A program made the position numbers and the translations under genes. The notes under the pieces are model-generated. The model was not told where the DNA came from. It made no database searches and saw only the letters and a program-made list of their open reading frames with translations. Below, in pieces: positions 12,543-24,800 of a stretch of DNA of 64,000 bases (position 1 is its first letter; the number at the start of each line of letters is the position of its first letter). The stretch comes from Chaenocephalus aceratus (lineage: Eukaryota; Chordata; Actinopteri; Perciformes; Channichthyidae): NCBI GenBank assembly GCA_023974075.1, contig CM043801.1:27755736-27819735 (forward strand). Reading direction: 5' to 3'.

Positions 12543-15500
12543 CTCTAAGATGATTATATGAGAAGCCTTCGCCTTGTTATAGCCATTTCAACGCTCACTT
12601 TGTGCTCATTCACAGTTCACACCTGAGAGCTAACGCAATGTTAGTCCATCGCGCCTGCTATTATTCACTGAGCAGCTCCTAAACTTCACACTTAATAATA
12701 ATAGAATCAAAATATGCAATACTTATGCTAAGGGTGGGGGGAATTTAAAAAATATAATACAATTGTATCTAATTTTCCTCAATGATTCCAGGAATATGTT
12801 ATGTATGTGTCCCATTGTTTCTGTGTCTTCTACACACTGGTAGGAATACTGGTTTTGTTCTGGTAGAAAATAAAGAATCCTTTATGAATATTTGTATTTA
12901 AGTATATTGAGGTCAAAATACTGTTTTGAGCTACATCACCCAATGTTTCTTAAATCCCCCACCCCTGTGAAAAACATGAAATGGTATAGCTTCTGCCCTA
13001 AATGGTATACTGTAAAACTAATTCCATCACTACTGCTGCGATTGAATCAACCAAGACAAATGTAAAATTAGAGCATAAAGCTAAAAGAAAAGGTGATGAA
13101 ACTGGAACAATAAGTCAGGTAGTGTTTCTATTTGATGAGTTTGAGATCACACTACAGCATTTTCCTCTGAATGATAAAAACATTTCACTCATAGCAGATA
13201 CTAAAAGATTAATGCATGAGGCTTTTTAAATGCATAAAGACATGGACATGTTAAATAAATAAAATATACATATACTTGTAATTTCCTATATTCACAGCAT
13301 TTATAAAAATTGCCCTTCTACTAAAATGCAAGTTTCATAAATATCAACACTAGGCTGCGTCTGCTGCGATGTCATTAGATGTTGGCTGCAGATAAGGAGG
13401 GGGCTTAATATGCAAGAAGTATCACATGACTGAGCTAAATGTAAATAAAACTAGTTCTCCAAGGGACACAGCTCGGCTTTTCCGGCCACTAAAAGATTGG
13501 TAGAGATGAAAAAAGGAAATGTAAAAAGGACAAAACTATTTTCAATAAACCAAAATGGCTTTCCACAGATGCAGCCCACAGGCTTTTTGTGTCGCTCTTT
13601 TGGCTACATGCATTTAAATTGCTTTTGAACAAACGTGAAAAAAATGCTTTCCCCTATAAATGTGTTATTTATGGTTTGATAAATGAGAAGCAATATGCAG
13701 AGATGAGCCCTTCTAGACACATTAATCACCAGGAGTATAGCACCTCACATTAAGCTGCTTAAACGTGGATTATCACTGTTTATTCTCCTCTAAGAGCCCA
13801 GTTTTATGCCTCGATGGACCAGGCAACGATGCCTCTCAACACAGAAATCGATATCCGCTCCAGCAGAAAGCAGTGATCTCTGTTCCTTCAATATGGTTTC
13901 AGTTTGATCTCATTTTGAACGTCAGTATTCACACTTGACTTCAAGTGTAGCTGCGGCTCCAAATTGTTTTATAAGAATATAAAAAATTAGTTGTGTGAGA
14001 GAGCAGCGTCAGCCAAACACATTATGACATTTTTTTATTTAGATTTTGCATACAGCCGCTTAACACGTGTTGCTTGAGTCTCTTATATATATGTGAGAAA
14101 TGTATTCCCACCATTTCCATTTTGGAAACTTCTTGAAACCTTGATTTTATTTAGTAATTACAACTTAGTACTTTGGTATCAATTTACTGAAGCAATCATA
14201 TCATACATAAAAGCTTAGCATAACTGTGTTTATTGCAGCTGTCTATGACTCTTGTAAAGGCGCTTTTATTCATTACAAAGTCAGTGTAATTAATGTCATA
14301 GGTGACTCTTAAAACACATTGTTCAGCCATAAAATTATGCTTTCAAGTTTGATCCATGACATTATGATTACTGATGTAAGAAATGAAAGCTTAATAGGAA
14401 CGGATTCTGTAAGAAACAACCAGCGACTTATTCATCTCAAAAGATGATGAAACAAGAAGTGTTCGGTTGCTAAGAAGCAGAGAAGTGTTGCTCACATCCT
14501 GGCCTTACGTGCATACCTTTTACTGACTGCACTTTGATGTTATTACTTATTATGTTCCCTTTGCTATGCTAACATATAAAATCCCCAACATTACACACGG
14601 CGTAGGAGGAAGGACAATTAGACACTGAGTATTTAAAATATGGCTGGAAATAACATTGGTTGAGATGTTTGAAGGGAAAGAGCCCTGCTCACCTTCTGGT
14701 CCTAAATTTATAAACATTTTTAGCGATTTTCTAATGCCTACTTTTCAAATCACCTGCCGTGTGCCCTTTTCCGTGCTTAGCGATAAAGATACAAATCCAC
14801 CCTCGTATACAGTACAGGGGGCAGAGGAGTGCAAATTAACCAGAACATGTGTTTACCTGCAAAAAGCTACTGCCAAAACTAAAGATATGTCAGACATCCA
14901 TCTAGAAGTAGTTCAACAAAAATCTATAGTCTACTGTTCAATGGCGGCACTAACTCATAGATGTGTCTTTAATAACCAGGCCTGTGTAATATGTCATCAT
15001 TGTTTTGTGTGTGTTGGAGAGGGAGATAGGAGACGGCTATGTTTGGACTTGTCTATTTTCCTGTGTCAAAATCAATTTATCCGCCACTAGACAGAACAAA
15101 GTGTGTGTTTGTCTGCGTAATACTCAATTTCTGTTTTCCTCTGATGTCGCTCTGCTCTCCCCTCTTTGTGTGCATTAGACCTCCTAAATAAAAGGTGGCA
15201 ACAACAGGGACGCTATTTATTTGAAGCTGATCCATTATTCATAACTGTAGCAAGAGGGCAGAAAATATCTGCCTATTAGTCGGCTCAAGCGGCTTTTCAA
15301 AAGATGCCCTTACGGACACTCATTATAGTGTCTTAGAAATGTTGGTTTAAAGGATTTATTTTAAAAAGAAGTGGTATTTTGACTTCTGAGCATGGCGGCT
15401 CAGAATAATCGGGAGCTTGTGAGGAAGATTGGCTGCATCGTGGCTCTATCAAGGTGGTGTGGGTTGAGGAAATTCTCTATTCTCATTTCATTCGGCACTT

Positions 15501-15629
15501 TTTAACATCATGAGGAAGGTTTTGCCATTTCTTTCGGTAGAGTCTTTGAGGCTTTTTTATTTCTCTGATGGACATCATTTACATAATTTGATATTCTGTA
15601 TGATTGAAAACATTCGGTAGAGTTGTCAG

Positions 15630-16376
15630 TAGTGATGGGAATTATGGCTCTTTGAAGGGAGCTGGATCTTATGGCTCCGTTCCTTTCAAAGAGCCGTTTT
15701 TAAAGGGGGCGGGGTTACTAGGTTTATCGCGAAAAAATCACCATAATGATGAGTGTATTGCCAGCCTCATGTCAATAATCTGCATTGTAAACATGACACA
15801 AGTGGGGCCATACCATGTCATCATGTCAGTGATGTACTCTTTGAATGTACCCTCTGTATGTGTTAAGTAACTAAAGTTGCCTTGCCTTGAATGAAATTCA
15901 TGCAAACTCTTATAGTACTGTGTTTTTAAGTGGCGATGGAGATTATTTGTTGACCCTGCTTTAAAGGATATTGTGCCTTTACAAACTGGTGCGCTTTATC
16001 ACTGCCTGGGTTTTGGTTGAAGTGCATCCAAATGCTGCTGCGTTTTCGCGTTTGGCTCATTTTCCATCCGAAAAAACGTCGTCTACCTGTCCCGTACCAC
16101 TTGTTATGACTTCTCTCTCGCGCATATTCCGTTAAGACCCCCCATCTCACTCCTCGTGCTGAAACCTACCAGTCGAGTAGGGGCGGGTCTTCAAGAATAC
16201 GTTTGGGGAACAAACATCAGGCTTTTTAAAAGGCGAGTGGATTTTGGCAGGCAGTGAGTGCGGACCAACGATTGAACGATAACAAGAACGGCGCTCACCG
16301 AGTACGACTCGGTTCCCCTCGTTCGTACCAAAGAGCCGTTCAAAAGAATCGGCCGATCGCAACCGACACATCACTA
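15630..16376. mobile_element. Non-autonomous hAT element (747 bp)
   Basis: The ends are TAGTGATGGGAATT (left) and ACACATCACTA (right). An exact 8-bp duplication, GTTGTCAG, lies at 15622-15629 and 16377-16384. The subterminal regions carry GGCTCTTTGAA and CAAAGAGCCGTTC words, as is usual for transposase-binding repeats in hAT elements. No intact transposase is encoded. Confidence 0.85.
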
Positions 16377-17533
16377 GTTGTCAGTAACCAGGGTAGCCCC
16401 CTCTGATAAGTTAGTACGGTATCACACTTAGGAATCTGTGCTTTGAGCTTCACTCTCACATGTTCATGCTAATAAAACACAATGACATGCTGATTAGCCT
16501 TGTAGTACTTGTTGCTGATAGCACTAAACATTACAGCTGAGGGTGATGAAGTATCGGCACATTGAACTATTGACCTGATGATGATGCTAAGGGGAAATGT
16601 GATTGGATCACAGAAGTATGAATAATTCACCCTGAGGTGGTCTGTGCCAAATGTCATGTAAACAGACTGATCAACTGACATTGCCATACGACATCGTGGC
16701 ACCAGCAAGGAGAAAAAAAGACAGATCCTCATTTTGAAGTTGGTGGTTGATATAAACTTAAGTAGTATAAAGAAAGGATGTTAAGATATATTCCAGAAAT
16801 GTTTTTAATGTCTCACTCCCTTCCTTGAGGAACTCCAGATACAGGTCAGAGATTTACCAGATCACTTTATAGAACGTTTGTGTGTTTTTGGATTACTCTA
16901 GGATTAGGCGATGAAGAACTTGCCAACAGACATGACTTCAGGTTTACTTTAATCAACATTGCCATTTATGACTAACTTCCATTGAACGATACGGTGCCGA
17001 GGCCGTTTAATGTTCACATATTTTGAATATTAGGAATGAGTGTGAACCTGAAATCCCTCTCATGTACAGCAGCAACCTACTACAGTGTCTTTGAGAAATA
17101 GCTTCTTTTTTTTAACTGTTTACTTCTCAGGCTATACACACGTTGGCCTGTCACTCGATAACACAGATACACTGCTTCTCTTTCCACTCTCTGTCTTCAG
17201 GTGCAGGGTTGCCTTTCTGTTTGGATTCAGATTAATGATTGAGCCTTTTAGGAGAGTCTATCGGGAGCACACGTGTAATGTTGAGTTTACCATGGGAGGC
17301 GTTGTCTCGACTGTTTGATGAATGTTACTAGATCATAGCACAGCATACACACATGCACATATATATATATATGTATATTTAAATACACATTCACTCAAAA
17401 TGCACACACTCTCTCAAAGGAGTCCATTCTCACAGCACTTTCGTTGAGAGGCTGGTTTGGCATAGCAATGAGATATCGGGATAGCGGAAGTAAGAAAGAG
17501 GCACATTCATCACCAGCCGCGGGTATCAGTTTG

Positions 17534-17556
17534 CACACACACACACACACACACAC
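17534..17556. repeat. (CA)n microsatellite
   Basis: A short uninterrupted CA dinucleotide run in the last b4galt2 intron. Confidence 0.9.
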
Positions 17557-18570
17557 TTTTTGTCTGGAAAATGGCACTTCATGCATTGCAAATGAATTGG
17601 TCGCTTGGTAACTTAGTTCAATATTCTATTAATATGTTATCCTCCTGGGACAGTGCAGATACAGGGTGTGTGGGTGTGTGTCTGGCTTCTGTAATATTGT
17701 ATTTACCACGAACATAACTTTAAGTTTACTGTCTCATTCAGAATCCATTTCAAGAATAGTTTAAAGTTTTGGGAAATACTAACATCAGATAGCTTTAATA
17801 TACTTATGAAGTACTACAAGAAGCCAGTTAGCTTAGCTTAGGATAAAGACGGGAAACAAGTGGATAGCGCTGGTCTGGTTACAAAATCCACTTTCAAGCA
17901 CATCTAAAGCACATACATTAACATGTTATACCTCCTTTTAGCTCTTAAGGTTGCTTTGTCAGTAGTTCACATGTTACCATTGGCAAAAAGGGGGTGGAGC
18001 ACCAAGATTGGTCCATAACAAAAAGGAGAATAACTTCAATACGCAATCACATATCATAGGCTAACTGTTTGTCGTAGGCTATGTGCGAGGCATAATTGCA
18101 ATTATTCTTCACTGTGATTGAGTTAAAGATTATGTTTTTAAGGACACATTTTATTGGGAATTGATTTTAGTTTCTCATAATTACTGAGCTGTGTCTTCTT
18201 CATTATCATGATATATGCTGAACAGAGCTTCGAGAAGTCCTTCTCTGGGTGAAAGGCCCCTGAATTTGAGGAGAACATCAGTTTACTATGTTGTTATGTT
18301 TGCGTGATTATTCATAATGGATAGAAAGACATATTTTGGAGGAAGGTTAGCTTGTTTGTTTCTCTTATGGTCCTAATTTGTATGTTTTAAAAAAGTTTGT
18401 ATTGCTCAAATTAACAATTGTGTCAAAATTAAAGGATGAAGAAAAAAAGACAGACAGAGCCAGGCCAGCTGTTTCCCCCTTTATGTTTGCTAAGTTAAGC
18501 TAACCAGCTGCTCATGGTAGCTTAATGACATCCAGATGTGATCGATCTTCGTCTCTCTGAAGGACATTAG

Positions 18571-18621
18571 ACATTTTGGGAGGACACACTTTTTCTCCAT
18601 AAATGTGTCCTCCCAAAATGT
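18571..18621. repeat. Perfect 18-bp hairpin
   Basis: The arm ACATTTTGGGAGGACACA at 18571-18588 is exactly complementary to 18604-18621, with a 15-base loop. It is isolated in intronic sequence and has no flanking target duplication that I could find. A tiny fold-back element or a structured RNA are both possible. Confidence 0.8.
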
Positions 18622-20293
18622 GTAATTATTCCTTTGATACATTATTCTACAACAAGGTCAGGTGAGCCAGCTCAGAATAAACTACACCACACCAGAAAAA
18701 AGCTAAAATAGCGGCAATGACGAGCTATCGTTGAGAACTTAAACCAGATTTGTTTTCCTGTGAGACCCTCAGTGGAATTGAAATAGAGCTTTACTTAGCC
18801 CAGTTAGCACTCTGTCTGAAAATCAGGCTAATGAATATGTAGGGGGGAATGTCTTTGTCTCGCCCTCTAACTCTCTGAAATAAAAGTAAGATAAATGAGA
18901 CCAAAAGGTTTGAAACGATAGTAGCCTACAGATTGAGTCGATGCATTTGATATCCTCTTTAGTCTATTGGGATTATTTTACAGCTGATAATCTCCGCTTT
19001 CTGATAGATTCATCTAAAGATTTCTCTTTTCTCAACTCCCTTTATTTTTAATAGCAGTGTATCTGCTCCCTTCATCTGTCACTCGCTTTCTCAGAGATAA
19101 ATCTATCTATCCTCCATTTCTCTCCCCTGCCATCTAGCTCTAATTTTACGTTAAACCGCTTTCTTTTCCTCCCCTCCTTCCTTCCTTTACTTGCACTCTT
19201 TCTCTTAACCGTATTCCCTTTTCCCTTTCTGAAAGAACTGGCAAGCCTTAGACCAAGTTATTCTATTTATGTTTTGATTGTAGTCAATTGTTCAAGGGAA
19301 AGATGCTTGACAACATGTTTTCCTGCCACTATTCATGCAAATACAACTCTTTTTGATTGGAATTTCGAGAGGGGAAAGTGATGCAGAGGAAGGAGAGAGA
19401 TCTTCACTAGTCAGTTCTGACAAGTCTCTGTTGACTCTGTGGTCCATGTCGGACTGAAGTGTCAACTCCAGTTGTTAGTCAAACCATATCATTAGGCCTT
19501 TTTTTGTAGCATCAGTCACGGCTGTCATTTATAGAGTCGATGTGCGAGGCGGGGCGTTTGCACATCAGCTCTTTCTCTGTTCACACACAAAGAAAGTGGC
19601 ATTTTAAAGACGAGTGTTTTGTAAACATGCAGTTGGACGCATGCACTCTGTGGCCTCATTTCCATCATGACTGGTCGCAAAAACTGATACTTAAACGTGG
19701 TCGACAGGAGAGTTAGTGTTGTAAATCTGTTTTAATGTCAGAGGTTGCATCATGAGACAGTCTGACAAACTGTGTGAATGATGTTCTCATCTTGTACACT
19801 CAAATCAAAGCAAAATGTAATGTAAGAGCAGATTCGTACCGTAACTGCTGAATCACAGCCAATGGAAAATAGATATTCACGCATAATTCAAACAAACTGA
19901 GGTGGATGTGATGGATCATTCTGTTCACTGAGTCACTGTGCAGCGCTATAGCACCACCTGCTGGTCAAGATCTATATAGTAATCATAACTGCATGTGTAC
20001 TTCAATTAAAAACAACCCCAGGGAACTGTTTCTTCTCTTGCTTTCAAGTTATTGCACACCTACAATTATGTAGAAGTAGAACAAATAGTTTGTTTTAGTC
20101 AGGGGTAATTATTATTGTAGAAATAATGCTTTAAAAATAGTTTAGGATTCATTTGACAGTTGTAGTTTAATTACTTACTTATGACTCCCTATATGTATCA
20201 AACTTATTTCAAGTTTTGGGTTGTGTTTATTTCTCATGTCTTTGGCCCTTTGGATCTACTATACTAAATGAGATGTATCCTGTCTGTCTGCAC

Positions 20294-20650
20294 CAGTGTT
20301 TCTCAAACTTTGTCATACCAAGGACCACTTAACCAATAAAAAACACTCACGGACCACCTAACTCCACAAATATCAAAAAACATATCGTCTTTTTAGAACA
20401 AATTACAAATCGCACTGAAAATGGTACAAACAAGTGGCAACATGTGTGATGAAGGTGTTGCGCTGGGCTATATCATGCAATCAAAAGTGAAACTTAACCT
20501 CGCTCCATTGCGGAGATATTCCCGCGAGAGTGCGGAAAACTGAAATGTATTTATTTATTTCAAATGTGAAATGTACCAATATACTCACGGACCACTAGGG
20601 GGCGCTCACGGACCACCAGTGGTCCGCGGACCACACTTTGAGAAGCACTG
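20294..20650 (-). mobile_element. Non-autonomous hAT element, copy 2 (357 bp)
   Basis: This is the reverse complement of the 564-920 element, with the same length and few differences. It begins CAGTGTTTCTCAAAC and ends GAGAAGCACTG. The exact 8-bp duplication GTCTGCAC flanks it at 20286-20293 and 20651-20658. Its right end lies only 64 bp before the last b4galt2 exon, close to the branch point and polypyrimidine tract. Confidence 0.92.
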
Positions 20651-20714
20651 GTCTGCACGATAAAGTTGATCTGCTTTATTTCTCTTTTTCACCTCTTTGT
20701 CTTCCACCCTCCAG

Positions 20715-20865
20715 GTTTAATAAAATCCAGAACACGAAGAACACGATGAAGAAGGACGGGATCAGCTCTCTGACCTACAGAGTGATTCAGTTCAAGAGGT
20801 ACGCTCTGTACACAAATATCTCTGTGGAGATCGGCAAACCACCGCCCCGGCCTATAAAGGGCTAG
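20715..20865 (+). CDS. b4galt2: beta-1,4-galactosyltransferase 2, last coding exon
   Basis: After the acceptor ccaccctccag, the split Arg codon is completed and the frame reads FNKIQNTKNTMKKDGISSLT, YRVIQFKRYALYTNISVEIG and KPPPRPIKG before TAG at 20863-20865. The order FxKIQNTKxTMKxDGI with a C-terminal IGxPPxxPxxG is the B4GALT2 pattern; B4GALT1 differs (FDRIAHTKETM). NIS is a potential N-glycosylation site. The exon ends the luminal catalytic domain, so only about 85 C-terminal residues of the enzyme are encoded in this window. Confidence 0.93.
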
Positions 20866-21851
20866 AGAGCGACAGACGAAGGGAGGAAGTCGACATGCTT
20901 TGCCAGGATGGAAAAAGATGAGCAGAAGAGGGAAATCAGGAGATCACATATCCTAGACATCTGGAAAGATGCAGGAGTTAAAGCAGAGAGGGAAAAGTCC
21001 CAAGCACTTGATGATCTCTGTCTTCCTCTTTACTTTTTTTTTTTGTAATTTGAGTTTGCCATTTCTGTAACAAGGACCCAGGCTCTTTCCAACTGTTTTA
21101 AGCAGCCACTGGCTTCACAGCTCCTACCTTTGCCAATCAGTGACTTCAGGATTGAAAGAGTGTGGAGCAAAGCTTGAATATCAGTGGCCGACCAAAGGTG
21201 GGCTTCAAACATGGAAGCTGATACTTGGAGTCTTTCATTTACCAATCTTCTGAAAACTGGAGGTCGTCCAGTGGCATATCGACAGAGGACATTGCATTTT
21301 TCTGGGAGTTAAGATGAGACAATAACGTCATTTGAAACTTTGGAAACTGTTTTGAATTATTCGCCTTCATCGAGTGGAATTTCTTGGAATATTTGACCAA
21401 GTTCATATAAACTGAAGGGAAAATGTTTCTTTCATGGATACAAAGACAGAAAGGAGACGTGGTGTTTGCCGGATTGGAAATGTAATATCAGGAATAATGA
21501 ACATGGTGGACAAACAAGCTTAAAAACATTGTATTTCCCAAGCATTCACAGTGATGGTCAAGAGAATAACATTAACACGATATGAAAACATGCAGTGATG
21601 CTCTTTAGACTTGTACATGAAAGATTGTCTATCAAAGAAATCGTCTGACGCTCATCTTTACAAATGATGGTAATAGATGATTTCATATTAACATCTTTGT
21701 CAGGGAGTTTTGATCTAAGTACTTCATCAAATCCTCCGATATCAATTAATGAATGTGTATTGTGCCTGCATCTACTGTGCTGGGACACGCTGATCCAACA
21801 TGTTCGTCAGCAGCAACAAACCCCCCAGAACTCTCTTTTTGTTCTCTTTTT

Positions 21852-21892
<41 letters not shown>

Positions 21893-24800
21893 TCAAACTT
21901 TGGAAGCAGAAACTGAACTTTTGAAGTAACTCATGTGATGGATGCAATGACGTGGAACCACCTTGGGAAAGTCATCAAATCAAGGAACCGAAGACAAGGC
22001 GGAGATACACTGACAGCTCAGTCGTGATTCTAAACCCATGTTTGGCACAAATTGGAGATTAGGTTTCTGAAAGCTTTGTTTGTTTCCTTTCACCCCCTTG
22101 AAAAAGAATAGAGATTTATTTTAGTAATCTGGGCTTTAAATGTACATTTTTGTCTCTACACGGTGCAAACGGATTGAGTTGCATTAATTATCTCCAAGAT
22201 ACTGATTTGACTAAGTAGTCATTCAAAAATCTGACATTTAGCACCTTTACTGGACAGCAAGGGGTTAAACTGAACCGCCAGATTAGTAGTGGCTCATATT
22301 TTACAGGAAAAAGTGTTTTTTTAATTTTTAATTTTCTCAATTCAATCAATCCATTTACTATCTGTGCTATCATTTTCTCTAAATCTTTAAGAAAAAGATG
22401 ATCATATCCGGAAAGAGGAAATGTTAAGGCGATATTGTTCTGCTGGTGGAAATGATTAATTTTAAGACAGTAATGAGTTTGAGCAGTTTGACTGACATCT
22501 CTATTGCTGCTTCAGATGTTATCATCACCAGCTGTCAGCTCTGTATTCAAATCTACTTTATCTCACTTTTTCATTAATGATAGCTACATAACTTTCCTCA
22601 TGTGAAAAGTCCACAAACTAAAACTTAGATCATGACTTCCTCCATCCGCTTTATTGAAGCCGTTGACTGTCTCATGTATTGTACATTACTCGTCTTCCCT
22701 TGTTTTATTTTTCCTTGTCTCTACTGTTGACGCCTAAACACCAAACTGATGCCTTCAGAAGTGATCGATACTAACGGGGCAAGGACGGTTATTTCTTATT
22801 TAAAAGTTATGATTTGGGTACAAAATTAATCGAGGAAGATATGTGTTTTGAGATGTAATCGAGAAATTAAACAATATTTGTTTCAGTTTTGTACATTTTA
22901 AAATATTTTCACCCATCGAAAATGGTTAAACAGGCAGAAGATTATGCAACGCAGCACCTGTTTGAATTTGGTATCATTCAGGACAAATTGGGGCTTTTAT
23001 TTTGGTAAAAATAATGTACAGTATAGCCTCCCCTCCCCAGCCTCGAGACAATGATAATGCTCCCAGCTGATTGGCTCTCCGTTATCTTCGCTGAAAGCCT
23101 GTTGGACGGTTTGATTACTCCTCTCTCTGCCTCTCACACCCAAAATGCATTCACACAGTCTTCCCTTTTTTCTTTGCATTATCTCGCCTTTCATTGCCTT
23201 TTCTTTCTTTCTCTGCCAGTCCAGGCTGTGTGTGTCAATGGCACTTTGTTGTGCTTTGTGGAGGGCCCACTTCAGGCACAGCTGTGTCTCACAAGAGTGC
23301 TTCTTCTTTCAATAGCTATCGACAGAGCCTCTCTTTGTGTCTCTGAATCTGTGCCACTTACTGTCTGCATCTATATTTTTCTATCTCACTACACTTCCCT
23401 ATTTGTGAATCCTTCTGTTTCCCCCCTTTGCTCATGTTTGCTTTTCACCTCCATTGATAATCTGGTGATTTGAAGTGTCCTCAGTGGGCAGACTACCTGT
23501 TGAGAATCAATAAAATATCTTCTCTATACTGTTTACAGCTTAACAAGTGCAATATTACAGATGTGTTCACATCCACCACATATCCTGCTTCAAAATCATT
23601 GTTTTCAAGCGGTATGTTAGGTGACAACACTTCTTAAAGGTTAGTTATAATGCAGTCATGCTTGTTTTCCTCATATTCATCTCATGTATTTGAAATCTCT
23701 AGTGATCACTCTATTGATTTTAGTGTTTTGCTTCCATATAGGTTAGAATTGGAGCAGCATATGCCGACATATCCTGACTTTTAGTTTCTAGTATGTATAT
23801 GTATTTAATTCATGGCTTCAAAGCACACTCACAACAAGCAGAAACTTTCGGTTACACTTTTGGGAAAGATTTCCTCAAAACCCCCTTTCTGTTTAAAGAA
23901 CACACACATTTCCCAAATGTGAAGTTGTGCGTTAAAATGGGGGGAAATATTTCTGGAATCAGCCGCTTCCTCCTCTCACAGCTCTAGAGTATCACTTCCT
24001 GCTAAAGGCCCACTTGCATTACCTACACCTACAGCTCATTACGTTTCGGTCAAGAAAAAAAAACATGTCTCGAGCCAAAAGCGATGTAACCCTGATGACC
24101 TGATTCCTTTTTACTTTTAAAAGCTCATTCCACAGCAGAAATGATAGTGCAAATTGAACTTCAAAATGAAGACGAATTCCTTTTCATTAAGGCTACTCAA
24201 ATATTACAGGCAACCCTTAATGGGGTCAGTTACATGAAGAAAGCTGAGGAGTGACGGGTATTGGAACAAATGGATAACAAGAGAGGCCCCAATGTGTATT
24301 CAACAGAAACACGGGAGATCTGTAAAAGAACAGCAGCCGAAACTCCAGCAAAAAAAGTATTTGAAACATCTCATTCACTTGAGGATGGAAACCACTATGC
24401 TTGATGTTTCTTAATAGACTCTTGACTTTTGAAACTGTTCTACTTGTCAAGCTCACCTCAGGTGGTGTATTCGCAACACTTTTCTTCAAATACTTTTTTT
24501 TGCTGCAGTGAGCAGACGAGACTTCTAGGCCTGTGGGCGTTTTTAAACATTTACTGTATCTCTAGCTATGTTTTTTTTTACATTGAATGTTGAAAATGTT
24601 ATATCTTATATAGAATGCATTACGTCATATCAAACCTACTTTTTCTATACAATCAATAAATCTGATGGTTAAAGATTACCTCACGGTGTTGTCACTCTTT
24701 TTTCCCAGGGTACTGAAGAAGACACTGCTGGATAAATAGAAATGTCATTATAAATTAGTTTTCACCTGGATCTGATGTCATCCAGCCTTATAATGTAATA

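Larger units (their letters stand above)
9670..20714 (+). other. b4galt2: b4galt2 last intron (11 kb), transposon-rich
   Basis: The intron has a GT donor at 9670 and an acceptor ccag at 20711-20714. It contains a CAGTGGCGAACCGT-ended element (9944-10580), a 1.9-kb hAT (10621-12542) with a nested MITE, a 747-bp hAT (15630-16376), an 18-bp perfect hairpin (18571-18621) and hAT copy 2 (20294-20650). Elsewhere (12551-15620, 16385-18570, 18622-20285) I see only AT-rich unique-looking sequence and short tracts, for example (CA)n at 17534-17556. A 144-codon open frame at 14656-15090 has no recognisable domain. Confidence 0.75.

Noticed and set aside
14656..15090. 144-codon open frame in b4galt2 intron
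   Set aside because: No domain, no codon or splice context, and the residues show no family resemblance; it is compatible with chance in AT-rich intron.
20638..20714. Upstream extension of the last b4galt2 exon in frame to 20638
   Set aside because: The extension runs into the hAT element end; the acceptor at 20711-20714 and the split Arg codon define the true exon start.
23051..23473. 140-codon open frame after b4galt2
   Set aside because: Low-complexity Leu/Ser/Cys-rich translation of pyrimidine-rich DNA; no start context or similarity.
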